Below, piece by piece: positions 16,275 through 24,291 of a stretch of DNA of 39,063 nucleotides. Position 1 is the first letter of the stretch. Every line of letters begins with the position of its first letter. Source of the DNA: Pyrodictiaceae archaeon (GTDB lineage: Archaea; Thermoproteota; Thermoprotei_A; Sulfolobales; WAQK01); assembly GCA_015520265.1 (NCBI GenBank), contig WAQK01000024.1, positions 1 to 39,063 on the forward strand, written 5' to 3'. The notes under the pieces were generated by a model. That model ran no database searches. It was not told the origin of the DNA and saw nothing but the letters and a program-made list of their open reading frames with translations. The position numbers were made by a program, and so were the translations under genes.

Positions 16275-17321
16275 ATGGGTGTTAATCTAAAGGAGCTCAT
16301 ACCGCCCAAGGCCAGGAGAGAAGTCGAACTAAGGGAGCTCAAGGGTAAGGTCATCGCGCTGGACGCCTACAACGCCCTTTACCAGTTCCTCGCCTCCATA
16401 AGGCAGCCTGACGGAACCCCCCTCATGGACAGTAGGGGGAGGGTTACCAGTCACCTTAGCGGGCTTTTCTACAGGACAATAAACCTGGTGGAGAACGGGA
16501 TAAAGCCTGTCTACATCTTCGACGGCAAGCCGCCGGAACTCAAGGAGGAAGAGGTTAGGCGCAGAATGGAGGCTAGGGAGAAGGCGGAGAAGCTCTACCA
16601 AGAGGCGCTCAAGGCGGGTAGGCTCGAGGAAGCCAGACGCTACGCCCAGATGGCGTCCAGGCTAACCAGGGACATGGTGGAGGATGCCAAGAGGCTCCTA
16701 AACGCCATGGGGATACCCTGGGTGCAGGCGCCAGCTGAGGGCGAGGCCCAGGCCGCACATCTAGTCAAGAAGGGCGACGCGTGGGCCGTGGGGAGCCAGG
16801 ACTATGACTCCCTTCTCTTCGGCTCGCCTAGGCTTGTCAGAAACTTGTCAATCACGGGTAAGAGGAAGCTTCCACGCAGGAACGTTGAGATCGAGGTGAA
16901 GCCAGAGATAATAGAGCTTGACAAGCTCCTCTCAAGCCTAGGATTGACCCGCGAGCAGCTGGTGGTGATCGCCATGTTGATAGGCACCGACTATAACCCG
17001 GGCGGCGTCAAGGGCTTCGGCCCCAAGAAGGCGCTATCCTTCGTTAAGGATAAGGATCCGGCCGTGGCTTTGAAGATGCTGCCGCGTCACCAGTTCCCCG
17101 TGGAGCCTGAAGAGATCTACAAGTACTTCCTCGAACCACAGGTAACCGACGACTACAAAGTGGAGTGGAGGGAGCCCGACGGGGAAGCCATACACGAGAT
17201 ACTGGTCTCCGAACACGACTTCTCGGAACAGAGGGTCAAAAACGCCGTGGAGAGGCTAAAGACGGCCTATAGGAAGCACATCAAGACCAAGCAGTTAGGC
17301 CTAGACATGTGGTTCGGCTAG
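16275..17321 (+). CDS. fen: Flap endonuclease FEN-1
   Basis: This structure-specific nuclease removes 5' flaps during Okazaki-fragment processing and base-excision repair. The 348 residues have the full set of metal ligands: Asp30 (VIALDAYN), Asp83 ([11 protein letters not shown]), Glu155 and Glu157 (AEGEAQA), Asp176 and Asp178 (SQDYDSLL), and the IGTDYN segment. A helix-hairpin-helix follows at [10 protein letters not shown]. The C-terminus carries a textbook PCNA-binding box, QLGLDMWF (340-347). The start is ATG at 16275. A replication function fits with polB in the same region. Confidence 0.96.
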   Translation: MGVNLKELIPPKARREVELRELKGKVIALDAYNALYQFLASIRQPDGTPLMDSRGRVTSHLSGLFYRTINLVENGIKPVYIFDGKPPELKEEEVRRRMEAREKAEKLYQEALKAGRLEEARRYAQMASRLTRDMVEDAKRLLNAMGIPWVQAPAEGEAQAAHLVKKGDAWAVGSQDYDSLLFGSPRLVRNLSITGKRKLPRRNVEIEVKPEIIELDKLLSSLGLTREQLVVIAMLIGTDYNPGGVKGFGPKKALSFVKDKDPAVALKMLPRHQFPVEPEEIYKYFLEPQVTDDYKVEWREPDGEAIHEILVSEHDFSEQRVKNAVERLKTAYRKHIKTKQLGLDMWFG

Positions 17322-18004
17322 AACTGTCTCCACCCATACTTCCCGACTAGGGGTACGAAAACGCAGGGTGTGCCTTCCCTAGTATGAATGGATCCGTCCC
17401 TAGACTTATGTACTATCAGTAGCCTCTGGAAGAACCTACCGCCTACAGGGATCACCATGATTCCTCCAGGCTTCAGCTGATCCAGGAGGGGTGCCGGAAT
17501 CTCCGGCGCAGCTGCGGTGACTATGATCCTGTCGTAGGGTGCAGCATCAGGATAGCCCAGGCTGCCGTCGCCCACGATCACGGTTACCCTGCCGCTGTAG
17601 CCGGCCTCTTCGAGGCTCTTCCTGGCCTTCTCCGCCAACTCAGGTATCCTTTCAATAGTGTAGACGTGGCCCCTTTTCTCAGAGTCCTCGGGGGCGACGA
17701 TTTCAGCTATCACGGCAGCCTGGTATCCGGAGCCCGTCCCGACCTCGAGGACCTTGTGTCCCTCCTCCAGCCTCAGTGCTTCGGTCATAAGTGCAACCAT
17801 ATGGGGTGCGCTTATCGTCTGTCCGAATCCTATTGGGAGCGGCGTGTCCTCGTAGGCGTATCTTCGGTGGCTCTGGGGCACGAAGACCTCGCGGGGAACC
17901 CTGAGCATGGCTCTCCTAACCTTCTCTGACCGTATTATGCCCTCCTCCACCAGCCTCTCCACAAGCCTTGCCCTAAGCGACTCATAGTGTCTCTTCTCTC
18001 CCAT
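17318..18004 (-). CDS. pcm: Protein-L-isoaspartate O-methyltransferase
   Basis: Pcm methylates isoaspartyl residues formed by ageing of proteins so that they can revert to aspartate, a damage that is severe at high temperature. It has the N-terminal helical part [11 protein letters not shown], the family loop [19 protein letters not shown], the SAM motif [18 protein letters not shown], and the C-terminal [12 protein letters not shown]. Three ATG codons at 18022, 18013 and 18004 are possible starts; I use the last, which has GGATG upstream and gives 228 residues. The tail overlaps the stop of fen1 by four bases (convergent). Confidence 0.92.
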   Translation of the reverse strand: MGEKRHYESLRARLVERLVEEGIIRSEKVRRAMLRVPREVFVPQSHRRYAYEDTPLPIGFGQTISAPHMVALMTEALRLEEGHKVLEVGTGSGYQAAVIAEIVAPEDSEKRGHVYTIERIPELAEKARKSLEEAGYSGRVTVIVGDGSLGYPDAAPYDRIIVTAAAPEIPAPLLDQLKPGGIMVIPVGGRFFQRLLIVHKSRDGSIHTREGTPCVFVPLVGKYGWRQF

Positions 18005-18038
18005 CGGCTGCATCCAACACATAATATCGGTGCCCGGG

Positions 18039-18048
18039 GATAAAAGTA
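18039..18048. promoter_or_regulatory. Shared TATA element between pcm and the DUF371 gene
   Basis: GATAAAAGTA on the plus strand reads TACTTTTATC on the minus strand. It sits about 20-26 bases from the rightward starts (18059/18065) and 26-40 from the leftward ATG codons, so both messages would be nearly leaderless. Confidence 0.5.
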
Positions 18049-18058
18049 CCTGCAGGGG

Positions 18059-18523
18059 ATGCCTGTGTCGGCAGCCTACGAGTATGCGGTCGAAGTAGTT
18101 AGGGCCCGTGGACACCCCAACGTTAGAGCTTTGCACCGCACAACATTCGAGGTGACACGAGATAGTCACCTAACACCACGGGGAGACTGTATAATAGGTG
18201 TATCCGCCGACAAGGCACCCACGGACTTCTCGGCCGAGTTTAGGAGAATAGCTTCCAGCGACGACTCCTATATAATAGTCCTCCTCCACGCCAATGGGGT
18301 GTCAGACGTGGCGGTCGGCAGGGGTTCCAGCAGACTCGAGCTTAGCGACTCTAGGAGGATGGTCTTCAGGAGAAGCAGCTATGTGGAGCCCGGCACAGTA
18401 GCTGTAGGAATGGATAAGGCTGCTAAGGACCTGGATCGCCGCCTAGTCAGGAAGCTTAAGAACCCGGAGACGACGCTCATTGTCTACCTCGTGGCCCTGA
18501 GAACCTCCAGGTCTACAGCGTAG
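18059..18523 (+). CDS. DUF371 family protein
   Basis: The 154-residue protein has the marks of the archaeal DUF371 family: ARGHPNVRALHRTTFEVTRD followed by HLTPRGDCIIGVSADKA, then VGMDKAAKDLDRRLVRKLK in the last third. The family is widely conserved in archaea but has no established function. The start may be ATG 18059 or GTG 18065; the second has GGGGAT upstream and suits the TATA position. Its last 40 bases overlap the convergent Trm5-like gene. Confidence 0.82.
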   Translation: MPVSAAYEYAVEVVRARGHPNVRALHRTTFEVTRDSHLTPRGDCIIGVSADKAPTDFSAEFRRIASSDDSYIIVLLHANGVSDVAVGRGSSRLELSDSRRMVFRRSSYVEPGTVAVGMDKAAKDLDRRLVRKLKNPETTLIVYLVALRTSRSTA

Positions 18524-19527
18524 ATGTACCGATACGGTGAGTAGTCTAAGACTCGCCGAACCCCTAAAACGTCTGTCCGGCAGCCAGCCGTTGAGAGAGC
18601 ATCCCTTGCCCTGCTGGCTGCCTCCTCCTCCGAGCCTGAGATAAGGTAGTAGTGGACTGCTCCGCCCTCCTCCGCTAGGGAGCATAGAGGCCTTGAAAAC
18701 TCGTGTATATGGAGCGGGTTGTTGGCGATTATTCTCGTGAAGCTTCTCCTCAACAGGGCCTCGGCGAGACCTGCGTCGCACTGGATTGGGTGCACCTCCC
18801 CGCGGAGCCTATTCATCCCAGCGCTCTTCCTCAACGCTTCGATGGCGTAGGGATTAATATCTGTAGCAACCACCATAGCTTCTCTAAGCCTGGCTATATG
18901 GAGGGAGAATCCGCCGAATCCGCTGAACATGTCGAGCACCCGTTCCCCCTTCCTGACCATCTCTGCCACCCTCCTATGCTCCTCGGCTAGGCTGGGGTTC
19001 ACATACATCCTTGCAACGTCCACCCAGAACCTTATGCCATGCTCCTTGTAGATGGTCCATGTGCGTTTCTCTCCATGAAGATGTATCAGTTTCTGTACCC
19101 GGAACCCGCCTATCGTGGACACCTTGGCGTAGACTGCCCGCACACCGGGATGTATCGCAGCGATTGCCTCGCCAATCAGCTTTCCATACCGCTCCACCTG
19201 GTCGGGCCTCAGAGAGACCAAAACTATGTCTCCAACCATGCTGTAGGAGTAGACAGCATCAACAGGCCCGCCCAGCCTCTCCTCAAGAAACTCCCTCACA
19301 CTGGAAGGCTTCCTCCTCCTCTCCTCAAAGAACGCGACACAAGGCTCCCCACCCAGGGCCTTCGCTTCGTCCCGGCTTAGCGGTCGGGTAAGAGGAAATA
19401 ATATGTGGTCATCCTCTCGACGCACCCGGTAACCCGTGTCCAGCAGTCCCTGGGCTGCCAGCCTTCTTCTAGCATACTCTCCGAGCCTCTTTGGCACCCT
19501 TATGCAAGGCCTCTCACCAACCACCAA
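18484..19527 (-). CDS. Trm5/Taw2-like tRNA methyltransferase, position 37
   Basis: This class I SAM enzyme belongs to the Trm5/Taw2 group, which makes m1G37 or transfers the aminocarboxypropyl group in wyosine synthesis. The first 65 residues look like the D1 tRNA-binding domain (CIRVPKRLGEYARRRL). VNPSLAEEHRRVAEMV (176-191) holds the expected Glu, and DMFSGFGGFSLHIA (199-212) is the SAM motif. The usual Asn-Leu-Pro active-site motif reads NNPLH at 269-273. The pattern fits Trm5b better than Taw2, but the changed motif leaves this open. The start is TTG at 19527, and TTAAAC about 25 bases upstream suggests a leaderless message. It is divergent from nadK. Confidence 0.8.
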   Translation of the reverse strand: MVVGERPCIRVPKRLGEYARRRLAAQGLLDTGYRVRREDDHILFPLTRPLSRDEAKALGGEPCVAFFEERRRKPSSVREFLEERLGGPVDAVYSYSMVGDIVLVSLRPDQVERYGKLIGEAIAAIHPGVRAVYAKVSTIGGFRVQKLIHLHGEKRTWTIYKEHGIRFWVDVARMYVNPSLAEEHRRVAEMVRKGERVLDMFSGFGGFSLHIARLREAMVVATDINPYAIEALRKSAGMNRLRGEVHPIQCDAGLAEALLRRSFTRIIANNPLHIHEFSRPLCSLAEEGGAVHYYLISGSEEEAASRARDALSTAGCRTDVLGVRRVLDYSPYRYIYAVDLEVLRATR

Positions 19528-19591
19528 GCATTCCCTATTCTAACTAAGTTTAATACAGTCAATATAGGGATATTCTCATGGCTACCAGGCC

Positions 19592-20434
19592 TTGAAGGTG
19601 GGCGTTGTCGTCAAGAAAGGCAGCATGCAGGCGCACGAGATAGGCTTGAAGCTCCGGGATGTAGGTGATAGGCTGGGTCTAGAGGTCTGCTTCGAGGACA
19701 CGGGGGTGGATAAGAAGATTGTTGGGAATGTTTGCACGTTCTCCGCTTCCAGCCACGAACTCCCGGAAAGGGTTGTGGTTATAGGAGGCGATGGTACACT
19801 TCTAAGGTTCCTGCACAATATCCCTCACGACGTTAAGCCGCCCCTCCTCATGACTATAAGGGCTGGTAGGAGGGGCTTCTTCTTCGACGTCGAGCCGTAC
19901 GAGGCTGAGGAGCGGTTCGTTGATTTCCTGCGGGGGCGCTACACTGTCTTCGAGTACGAGAGGCTCGTAGCCTCACTTAACGGCACCACCACGAATCCGG
20001 CCCTCAACGAGGTTGCGGTCCTCTCCTACGAGGGCAAGGTCACCAGGCTCACCGTGAGTAGGGACGAGGAAAAAATCTATAGCCTCGACGGCGATGGCGT
20101 CATAGTCGCCACCACGGCTGGCTCGACGGCCTACGCACTCTCGGCCGGAGGCCCCATACTGGACCCCGAGCTCCAGGCAATCGTGGTCGCTCCCCTCAAC
20201 CCCATACAGCTACACCTGAGACCAGTGGTTCTTAACGTGAACTCGGAGGTCAGCGTGGAGGTTAGAAGCGGCAGCTCGGAAGCCAAGCTTGTCGTCGACG
20301 GCAACGTACTTGGCTCCTTGAGCCCCGGCGTGGAGCTCAGGATAAAAAGGGCCTTCAGCCCCGTGAGAATAGCCAGGTTCGGGGTAGAGGAGTTCTATGA
20401 ACGGCTCTTCACCAGGATCCTCCAGTACTGGTAA
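19592..20434 (+). CDS. nadK: NAD kinase
   Basis: The enzyme phosphorylates NAD to NADP using ATP or polyphosphate. The 280 residues contain GGDGT at 65-69 with the catalytic Asp, the Asn-Glu pair at 139-140, and the glycine-rich loop GSTAYALSAGGPI from 177. The start is TTG at 19592. Between it and the divergent Trm5-like gene lies a short AT-rich zone (about 19545-19575) that could serve both. Its 3' end overlaps nob1 by 38 bases if the upstream nob1 start is used. Confidence 0.93.
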   Translation: MKVGVVVKKGSMQAHEIGLKLRDVGDRLGLEVCFEDTGVDKKIVGNVCTFSASSHELPERVVVIGGDGTLLRFLHNIPHDVKPPLLMTIRAGRRGFFFDVEPYEAEERFVDFLRGRYTVFEYERLVASLNGTTTNPALNEVAVLSYEGKVTRLTVSRDEEKIYSLDGDGVIVATTAGSTAYALSAGGPILDPELQAIVVAPLNPIQLHLRPVVLNVNSEVSVEVRSGSSEAKLVVDGNVLGSLSPGVELRIKRAFSPVRIARFGVEEFYERLFTRILQYW

Positions 20435-20927
20435 GAGGGCCTATGTGCTGGACGCTGCCGGCATCTTCGCTGGACTACCCCTTCAGGCCTCCGGGCCCTT
20501 CTACACCACGCCAAGAGTGGTTGGCGAGGTTAGAGATGAAAATAGCAGGAGGGTTCTGGAGAACTCGTTAAGCCTGGGAAGGCTGATCGTGCAAAGCCCG
20601 TCTCCCAGGTTTATAGACGAGGCCCGCCGCATAGCCTCGGAGGTGGGAGTAGAGATCTCCCTTTCACCCACAGATGTCGAGGTGCTTGCATTGGCCCTGG
20701 AGCTGGCTGATTCAGGACTTGAGGTGACGGTTGTTACCGACGATTACATGTTACAGAACGTCTCTGCCCATGCTGGCCTCGAATATATTTCTGTTAAAAC
20801 TCGAGGGATAAGAAGTACGAGGAGATACGAGATCTACTGTCCAGCCTGCGGGTACCGTCCGCGGGGCGGGGCCCCGAGGGTCTGTCCCAGGTGTGGTCAT
20901 AGCCTGTCCCGAAGGCTCAAGGCTTGA
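20397..20927 (+). CDS. nob1: rRNA maturation endonuclease Nob1
   Basis: Nob1 is the PIN-domain nuclease that makes the mature 3' end of 16S rRNA. The PIN acidic residues are Asp19 (YVLDAAGIF), Glu44 (VVGEVRDE), Asp93 (SPTDVEVLALA) and Asp115-116 (VTDDYMLQN). A zinc ribbon ends the protein with Cys148, 151, 163 and 166 (YCPACGY, VCPRCGH). The start is uncertain: ATG 20397 overlaps nadK by 38 bases, while GTG 20445 has AGAGGG upstream but would trim the first strand of the PIN fold. Convergent with the NSUN6-like gene by 11 overlapping bases. Confidence 0.92.
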   Translation: MNGSSPGSSSTGKRAYVLDAAGIFAGLPLQASGPFYTTPRVVGEVRDENSRRVLENSLSLGRLIVQSPSPRFIDEARRIASEVGVEISLSPTDVEVLALALELADSGLEVTVVTDDYMLQNVSAHAGLEYISVKTRGIRSTRRYEIYCPACGYRPRGGAPRVCPRCGHSLSRRLKA

Positions 20928-22059
20928 CCAGGAGCGCTATGAAGTATCCTGGTCCGGGGTGCATGTGTGGGTGGAACCTTATCATAGCGTCCCGCCAAGG
21001 GTGTTCCACCCCAGGGCTCCCCAGCCGGACAGGGGGCTCCACCAATCTGAGCCCGAGGGACTCAGCGAAGGCTATGTTCTCCTCATTCTCCTCCAGTGTT
21101 ACCGTGCAGGTGGAGTAGACTAAGAGGCCGCCGGGCTTAAGTATCCTGGCTGCTACCCTGATGAACTGCCTCTGGTACGCCGCGCTGTTGATCACGTCCC
21201 TGTACGTCTTCCTGTCCCAGAGTTTGGGTCTGACGCCCAGCGAGGTACAGGGAGGATCCAGGATCACTCTGTCTGCCCTCAGACCTGGGTAGTCCAGGTC
21301 CAGGTATCTGGAGTCCGCCCTACGGACCTCTATCCTGGCTCCTAGCCTGCTGGCCTCCATTTTCAGCATTTCTACTTTGCGCTTCGAATGATCGAAGGCT
21401 AGGATGCGGGCCTTGTTGCCTGTAAGCTGTGCCGCATGCGTGGCTTTACCGCCGGGCGCGGCACACATGTCCACTATGGTCTCGCCGGGCCTGGGCCCCA
21501 GCACCTTAGTGGTGAGCATTGCTGGCAGGCTCTGCTCGTAGAAGAGGCCCTCCCTGTACTCGGGCAGCTCCCTAGTCTGCGGCACTCTGTAGAGGGGCTC
21601 CACCACTCTGACCGCTAAGCCTCTCCGGGCCCTCTCCATCTCGTCCCAGTCCATCACGGCTTCGCCATAGCCTACAGGCCTTCCCGCCTCATCGACAACT
21701 GTAACTAGGCTTCCCCTTTTCACATCTCTATCAGCCCTAACCACGCCAGGCGCGTAGAGATTTGCACCCAGCATCACAGATTCCGCGGCTCTCTTGTCAG
21801 CAACCACTACCTTGTCGGAGACAGGAATATTGCGCGGCCCCTCTACGGGGAAGTATAAGGCTTCCTCCAACGCCTCGTCCGCTCTGACCTCCAGCCCCCT
21901 AGACCTAAGCTTGTCGAGGAGCTCGCCTGGCTGTATCTTCAACGTGTTGACCCTGATATAATACCTGGGCCCAGGCTCCCCGACCGCTCTAAGGAAGTCC
22001 TGGAGCTGGCGCCCATAGATCCTCTCCAGCGAGGACAGCAGCTGGTCGTCGTACCTCAT
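20917..22059 (-). CDS. RNA cytosine-5 methyltransferase, NSUN6-like with PUA domain
   Basis: The 380-residue protein has an N-terminal helical part, a PUA domain (about 75-155: VVVADKRAAESVMLGANLYAPG...RGSLVTVV), then a NOL1/NOP2/Sun catalytic domain. Catalytic cysteines are Cys271 in DPPCTSLG and Cys318 in YSTCTVTLEENE. The SAM motif is VDMCAAPGGKATH. The PUA placed before the methyltransferase is the arrangement of NSUN6, whose archaeal relative modifies C72 of the tRNA acceptor stem; other tRNA or rRNA targets are possible. ATG 22059 is preferred over GTG 22068 since AAGGTG then serves as ribosome site and a TATA (TTAAAC) sits 26 bases further up. Confidence 0.87.
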   Translation of the reverse strand: MRYDDQLLSSLERIYGRQLQDFLRAVGEPGPRYYIRVNTLKIQPGELLDKLRSRGLEVRADEALEEALYFPVEGPRNIPVSDKVVVADKRAAESVMLGANLYAPGVVRADRDVKRGSLVTVVDEAGRPVGYGEAVMDWDEMERARRGLAVRVVEPLYRVPQTRELPEYREGLFYEQSLPAMLTTKVLGPRPGETIVDMCAAPGGKATHAAQLTGNKARILAFDHSKRKVEMLKMEASRLGARIEVRRADSRYLDLDYPGLRADRVILDPPCTSLGVRPKLWDRKTYRDVINSAAYQRQFIRVAARILKPGGLLVYSTCTVTLEENEENIAFAESLGLRLVEPPVRLGSPGVEHPWRDAMIRFHPHMHPGPGYFIALLVKP

Positions 22060-22083
22060 TCCATGCACCTTGCTACCCCCACC

Positions 22084-22092
22084 AGTTTAATA
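22084..22092. promoter_or_regulatory. TATA element between the NSUN6-like and creatininase-family genes
   Basis: AGTTTAATA on the plus strand and TATTAAACT on the minus strand. It is well placed for the leftward ATG at 22059. For the rightward gene (GTG 22132) either this or the GTATAAG at 22104-22110 could act. Confidence 0.45.
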
Positions 22093-22131
22093 CCTGGACA
22101 CCGGTATAAGTTAGGCACTGGTGGAGGCTTC

Positions 22132-22863
22132 GTGGCAAGCCGGCTCTGGGAAGCTACAGGCGGCGATATTGATAGGTTGGACCTCTCGATAATGTTTCTG
22201 CCCGTTGGCGCAGTGGAGCGGCACGGCAAGCACCTCCCCCTAGGCACCGACACGTTCACCGCGCTCTACGTGGCTGAAAGGGTGGCTGAAAAGGTTGGAG
22301 GAGTGGTTCTGCCGCCCGTCTGGTATGGGGTCTGCATGGGGATGAGGGAGCATAGGGGGACCTTCGACATAGGCCAGGTCTCCCTGGCACACTACGTTAG
22401 GGACGTGCTGGTTGAGGCATGGCGCAACGGCGCCAAGCTGGTGATCGTGGTTAACGGCCATGGCGGCAACACACAGGCCCTCCACTACGCGGCCAAGGAG
22501 GCGGCGCTTTCCACAGATCTAGCGGTAGTTGTCGTAGACTGGTGGCGTGACCTGGCGGGAGAGCTGAGGACCCAGCTGTTCGAGAAGCCCGGCCACGCTG
22601 GCGAGGACGAGACCAGCGCTATGCTGGCTATCAGGGAGGACCTGGTCGACATGGCGTCGGCCGAGAGCTATGAGGCTCCGCGCCCTCCCCTCAGAGTCTA
22701 CTCCAAGAAGCTGGACACCGACCTTTACAGGTATGCGCTCACCGGCGACGCTTCCAGAGCCTCCAAGGAGAAGGGCGAAGAATGGCTCAACGCGATCGTA
22801 GAGGAGCTAGCATCCAAGCTTAAACAGGTAGCCGAAACCCTGGGCATATTCCTTCACAAGTAG
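22132..22863 (+). CDS. Creatininase-family metal-dependent amidohydrolase (ArfB/creatinine amidohydrolase type)
   Basis: The 243-residue enzyme has all metal ligands of the creatininase fold: Glu29, His31 and Asp40 in GAVERHGKHLPLGTD, His110 in NGHGGN, and the acidic pair in AGEDETSAM (about 158-160). In archaea the best-studied relative is ArfB, the formamide hydrolase of riboflavin and F420 biosynthesis, but the family also includes other amidases and peptide-processing enzymes. The substrate here is therefore open. The start is GTG at 22132 with GGTGGAGG six bases upstream; a longer reading to 22063 would include promoter sequence. Confidence 0.82.
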   Translation: MASRLWEATGGDIDRLDLSIMFLPVGAVERHGKHLPLGTDTFTALYVAERVAEKVGGVVLPPVWYGVCMGMREHRGTFDIGQVSLAHYVRDVLVEAWRNGAKLVIVVNGHGGNTQALHYAAKEAALSTDLAVVVVDWWRDLAGELRTQLFEKPGHAGEDETSAMLAIREDLVDMASAESYEAPRPPLRVYSKKLDTDLYRYALTGDASRASKEKGEEWLNAIVEELASKLKQVAETLGIFLHK

Positions 22864-22882
22864 TGCCTGCCCCCGAAAAGAG

Positions 22883-22970
22883 TGGTGCGGGGGGTGGGAT
22901 TTGAACCCACGCAGGCCTACGCCAGCGGATCTTAAGTCCGCCCCCTTAGTCCAGGCTCGGGCACCCCCGC
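22883..22970 (-). tRNA. tRNA-Leu (anticodon TAA)
   Basis: This class II tRNA has a long variable arm (TGGCGTAGGCCTGC). The acceptor stem is GCGGGGG/CCCCCGC, the anticodon stem is GCGGA/TCCGC with loop CTTAAGA, and the T arm is GTGGG-TTCAAAT-CCCAC. The discriminator is A and CCA is encoded. There is no intron. A TATA-like CTTTAAG on the minus strand lies around 23004-23010. Confidence 0.96.
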
Positions 22971-23053
22971 GCGACTCCAAGAATTCGTAGTGGCGTCGGC
23001 GGGCTTAAAGTTTTAGATGTGGGGGTGCGTAGCCCTGCGATGAGGTGTAGGAG

Positions 23054-23069
23054 CCCTCCCGAGGGAGGG
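23054..23069. repeat. Short perfect inverted repeat between two tRNA genes
   Basis: CCCTCCC and GGGAGGG are separated by two bases, a stable 6-7 bp hairpin. It lies directly after the 3' end of the minus-strand tRNA-Arg gene and may mark the end of that transcript or be a processing signal. There is no T-run beside it. Confidence 0.45.
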
Positions 23070-23071
23070 TG

Positions 23072-23207
23072 TGGCGGGCCCGGGGGGATTTGAACCCCCG
23101 ACCACCGGCTTCCCCGGATGGGGCCTTCAGCGGTCCTTTAGGAGGCCGGCGCCTAACCGGCGGGGCGGCGTGCGCCCAGCCTTCTGTCCTGGCTGAGCTA
23201 CGGGCCC
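23072..23207 (-). tRNA. tRNA-Arg (anticodon CCT) with two introns
   Basis: The acceptor stem is GGGCCCG/CGGGCCC, the T arm GGGGG-TTCAAAT-CCCCC, the discriminator G, and CCA is encoded. A normal cloverleaf is only obtained by removing two inserts. Intron 1 is about 30 nt (23182-23153) in the 3' strand of the D stem, between CAGA and GCGCC. Intron 2 is about 28 nt (23138-23111) at the canonical place after base 37. Removing both gives a 78-nt molecule with D stem GCTC/GAGC and anticodon loop CTCCTAA, the same length as the GCG tRNA-Arg. Exact splice points may shift by a base or two. A TATA element, CCTTATATAA, is at 23234-23243. Confidence 0.92.
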
Positions 23208-23233
23208 TCAGCCAGTTATCCCTTCCCCAACAT

Positions 23234-23243
23234 ACGTTATATA
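23234..23243. promoter_or_regulatory. Shared TATA element (tRNA-Arg leftward, DUF1648 gene rightward)
   Basis: TTATATAAGG is nearly palindromic. It lies 27-36 bases from the 5' end of the minus-strand tRNA-Arg and 35-44 bases from the TTG start of the plus-strand membrane-protein gene, suiting both. Confidence 0.6.
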
Positions 23244-23277
23244 AGGTTATCTCCATCACAATGGACGGGGCTGGGTT

Positions 23278-24129
23278 TTGGGCTGGAAATATGGTCTGAC
23301 CATGGTTCTCCTCCTAGCCGCGAGCTTGGCTCCACTCTACTTCATTGTCCCCTCTAAGAGTTGTTATCCTGGTTGGCTTTTCGTCCTAGGCTACCTAGTA
23401 GCCTTGCCAGGGACTGTGCTGGTTGTCCACTATATGTATAGTAGGATGCGTAGGATCGTGGTAGAGCTTGGGGGCAGTGAAATAATCGTTAGATATGGGC
23501 TGGGCGAACTCCGCATACCGGGCGAAGCAGTGAGCGATGTGTCGTTTGAGCCTCGGGTCAAGCTTTACTTAAGATTAGGAGGTATGAGTCTGCCCGGCCT
23601 TCACATAGGCTTATACTCCTCCAGCCTTGGGAGGGTCTGGGCATTCCTCAACAGACTTGACCAGGTCGTAAGGATCGATCTCCACGATGGGCGGAGAATC
23701 CTGGTGTCGCCTGAGGCGCCCTTAGCCTTGGTTGAAAGAATAAGGAACATGGTTAGTAGAAATCTGCGTGTACATCCACAGGTAAACGGCGGTGTGGTGA
23801 CACGGTCCGGGGACGCCAGGGTTCTCGCAGTCAGTCTAGCCCTGGTGCTCCTTGTCACGGCATACTCGCTAGGAGTGGTTTATCCCTCTATGCCCGATAG
23901 GGTTCCAGTGCATTTCTCCACCAACATGCAGCCTGACAGGTGGGGTTCAAAGACCACGTATCTCGCCATCCACATTATAAGTGTTGTATTTGCGGTTTTC
24001 ATGGCAATTATAGTCCTCATCATTGGGAGGACATCGCCGGGCCTGGGCTATATACCCGCCCCGGCGATGGTCGGCTTCTCGCTGATGATGCTGGGAGCTA
24101 TGGAGATGGCCCTATGCTTCACGGGTTAG
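23278..24129 (+). CDS. Membrane protein with PH-like domain and C-terminal DUF1648
   Basis: The 283-residue protein starts with two hydrophobic helices (about 7-24 and 30-52). A soluble part of mixed strands follows (55-160; ELGGSEIIVRYGLGELRIPGEAV and VRIDLHDGRRILVSPEAP) and resembles membrane-linked bacterial PH domains. The C-terminal part has three more helices, and the DUF1648 signature YPSMPDRVPVHFSTNMQPDRWGSK is split over two stretches near 205-230. DUF1648 occurs in SdpI-like immunity and other membrane proteins. No function can be given. The start is TTG 23278. It lies between two minus-strand tRNA genes. Confidence 0.72.
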   Translation: MGWKYGLTMVLLLAASLAPLYFIVPSKSCYPGWLFVLGYLVALPGTVLVVHYMYSRMRRIVVELGGSEIIVRYGLGELRIPGEAVSDVSFEPRVKLYLRLGGMSLPGLHIGLYSSSLGRVWAFLNRLDQVVRIDLHDGRRILVSPEAPLALVERIRNMVSRNLRVHPQVNGGVVTRSGDARVLAVSLALVLLVTAYSLGVVYPSMPDRVPVHFSTNMQPDRWGSKTTYLAIHIISVVFAVFMAIIVLIIGRTSPGLGYIPAPAMVGFSLMMLGAMEMALCFTG

Positions 24130-24148
24130 CTGGGGTGAGAATAAGGGC

Positions 24149-24255
24149 TGGCGCCGCGGCCGGGATTTGAACCCGGGTCACGGGCTTTCCGCGCCCCAGC
24201 CCTGGTTGGGAGGCTTGACAGGCCCGCATACTGGGCCGGGCTATACTACCGCGGC
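24149..24255 (-). tRNA. tRNA-Asp (anticodon GTC) with one intron
   Basis: The acceptor stem is GCCGCGG/CCGCGGC, the anticodon stem CGGGC/GCCCG has loop CTGTCAA, the T arm is CCGGG-TTCAAAT-CCCGG, the discriminator is G and CCA is encoded. An intron of about 29 nt (24215-24187) interrupts the gene after base 37. The spliced tRNA is 78 nt including CCA. The TATA box TTTATAAAA (minus strand, 24283-24291) overlaps the stop codon of iorB. Confidence 0.95.
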
Positions 24256-24282
24256 ACCGGGTACTAGGTTGAAAGAAGGGTG

Positions 24283-24291
24283 TTTTATAAA
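24283..24291 (-). promoter_or_regulatory. TATA box of tRNA-Asp, embedded in the end of iorB
   Basis: The minus strand reads TTTATAAAA. It is centred 32 bases before the tRNA-Asp 5' end and includes the TAA stop of iorB (24287-24285). Confidence 0.65.

Noticed and set aside
22883-24255. Integrated element at the tRNA cluster
   Set aside because: No integrase, no partial tRNA duplicate and no attachment-site repeat were found; only one unknown membrane gene lies between the tRNAs.
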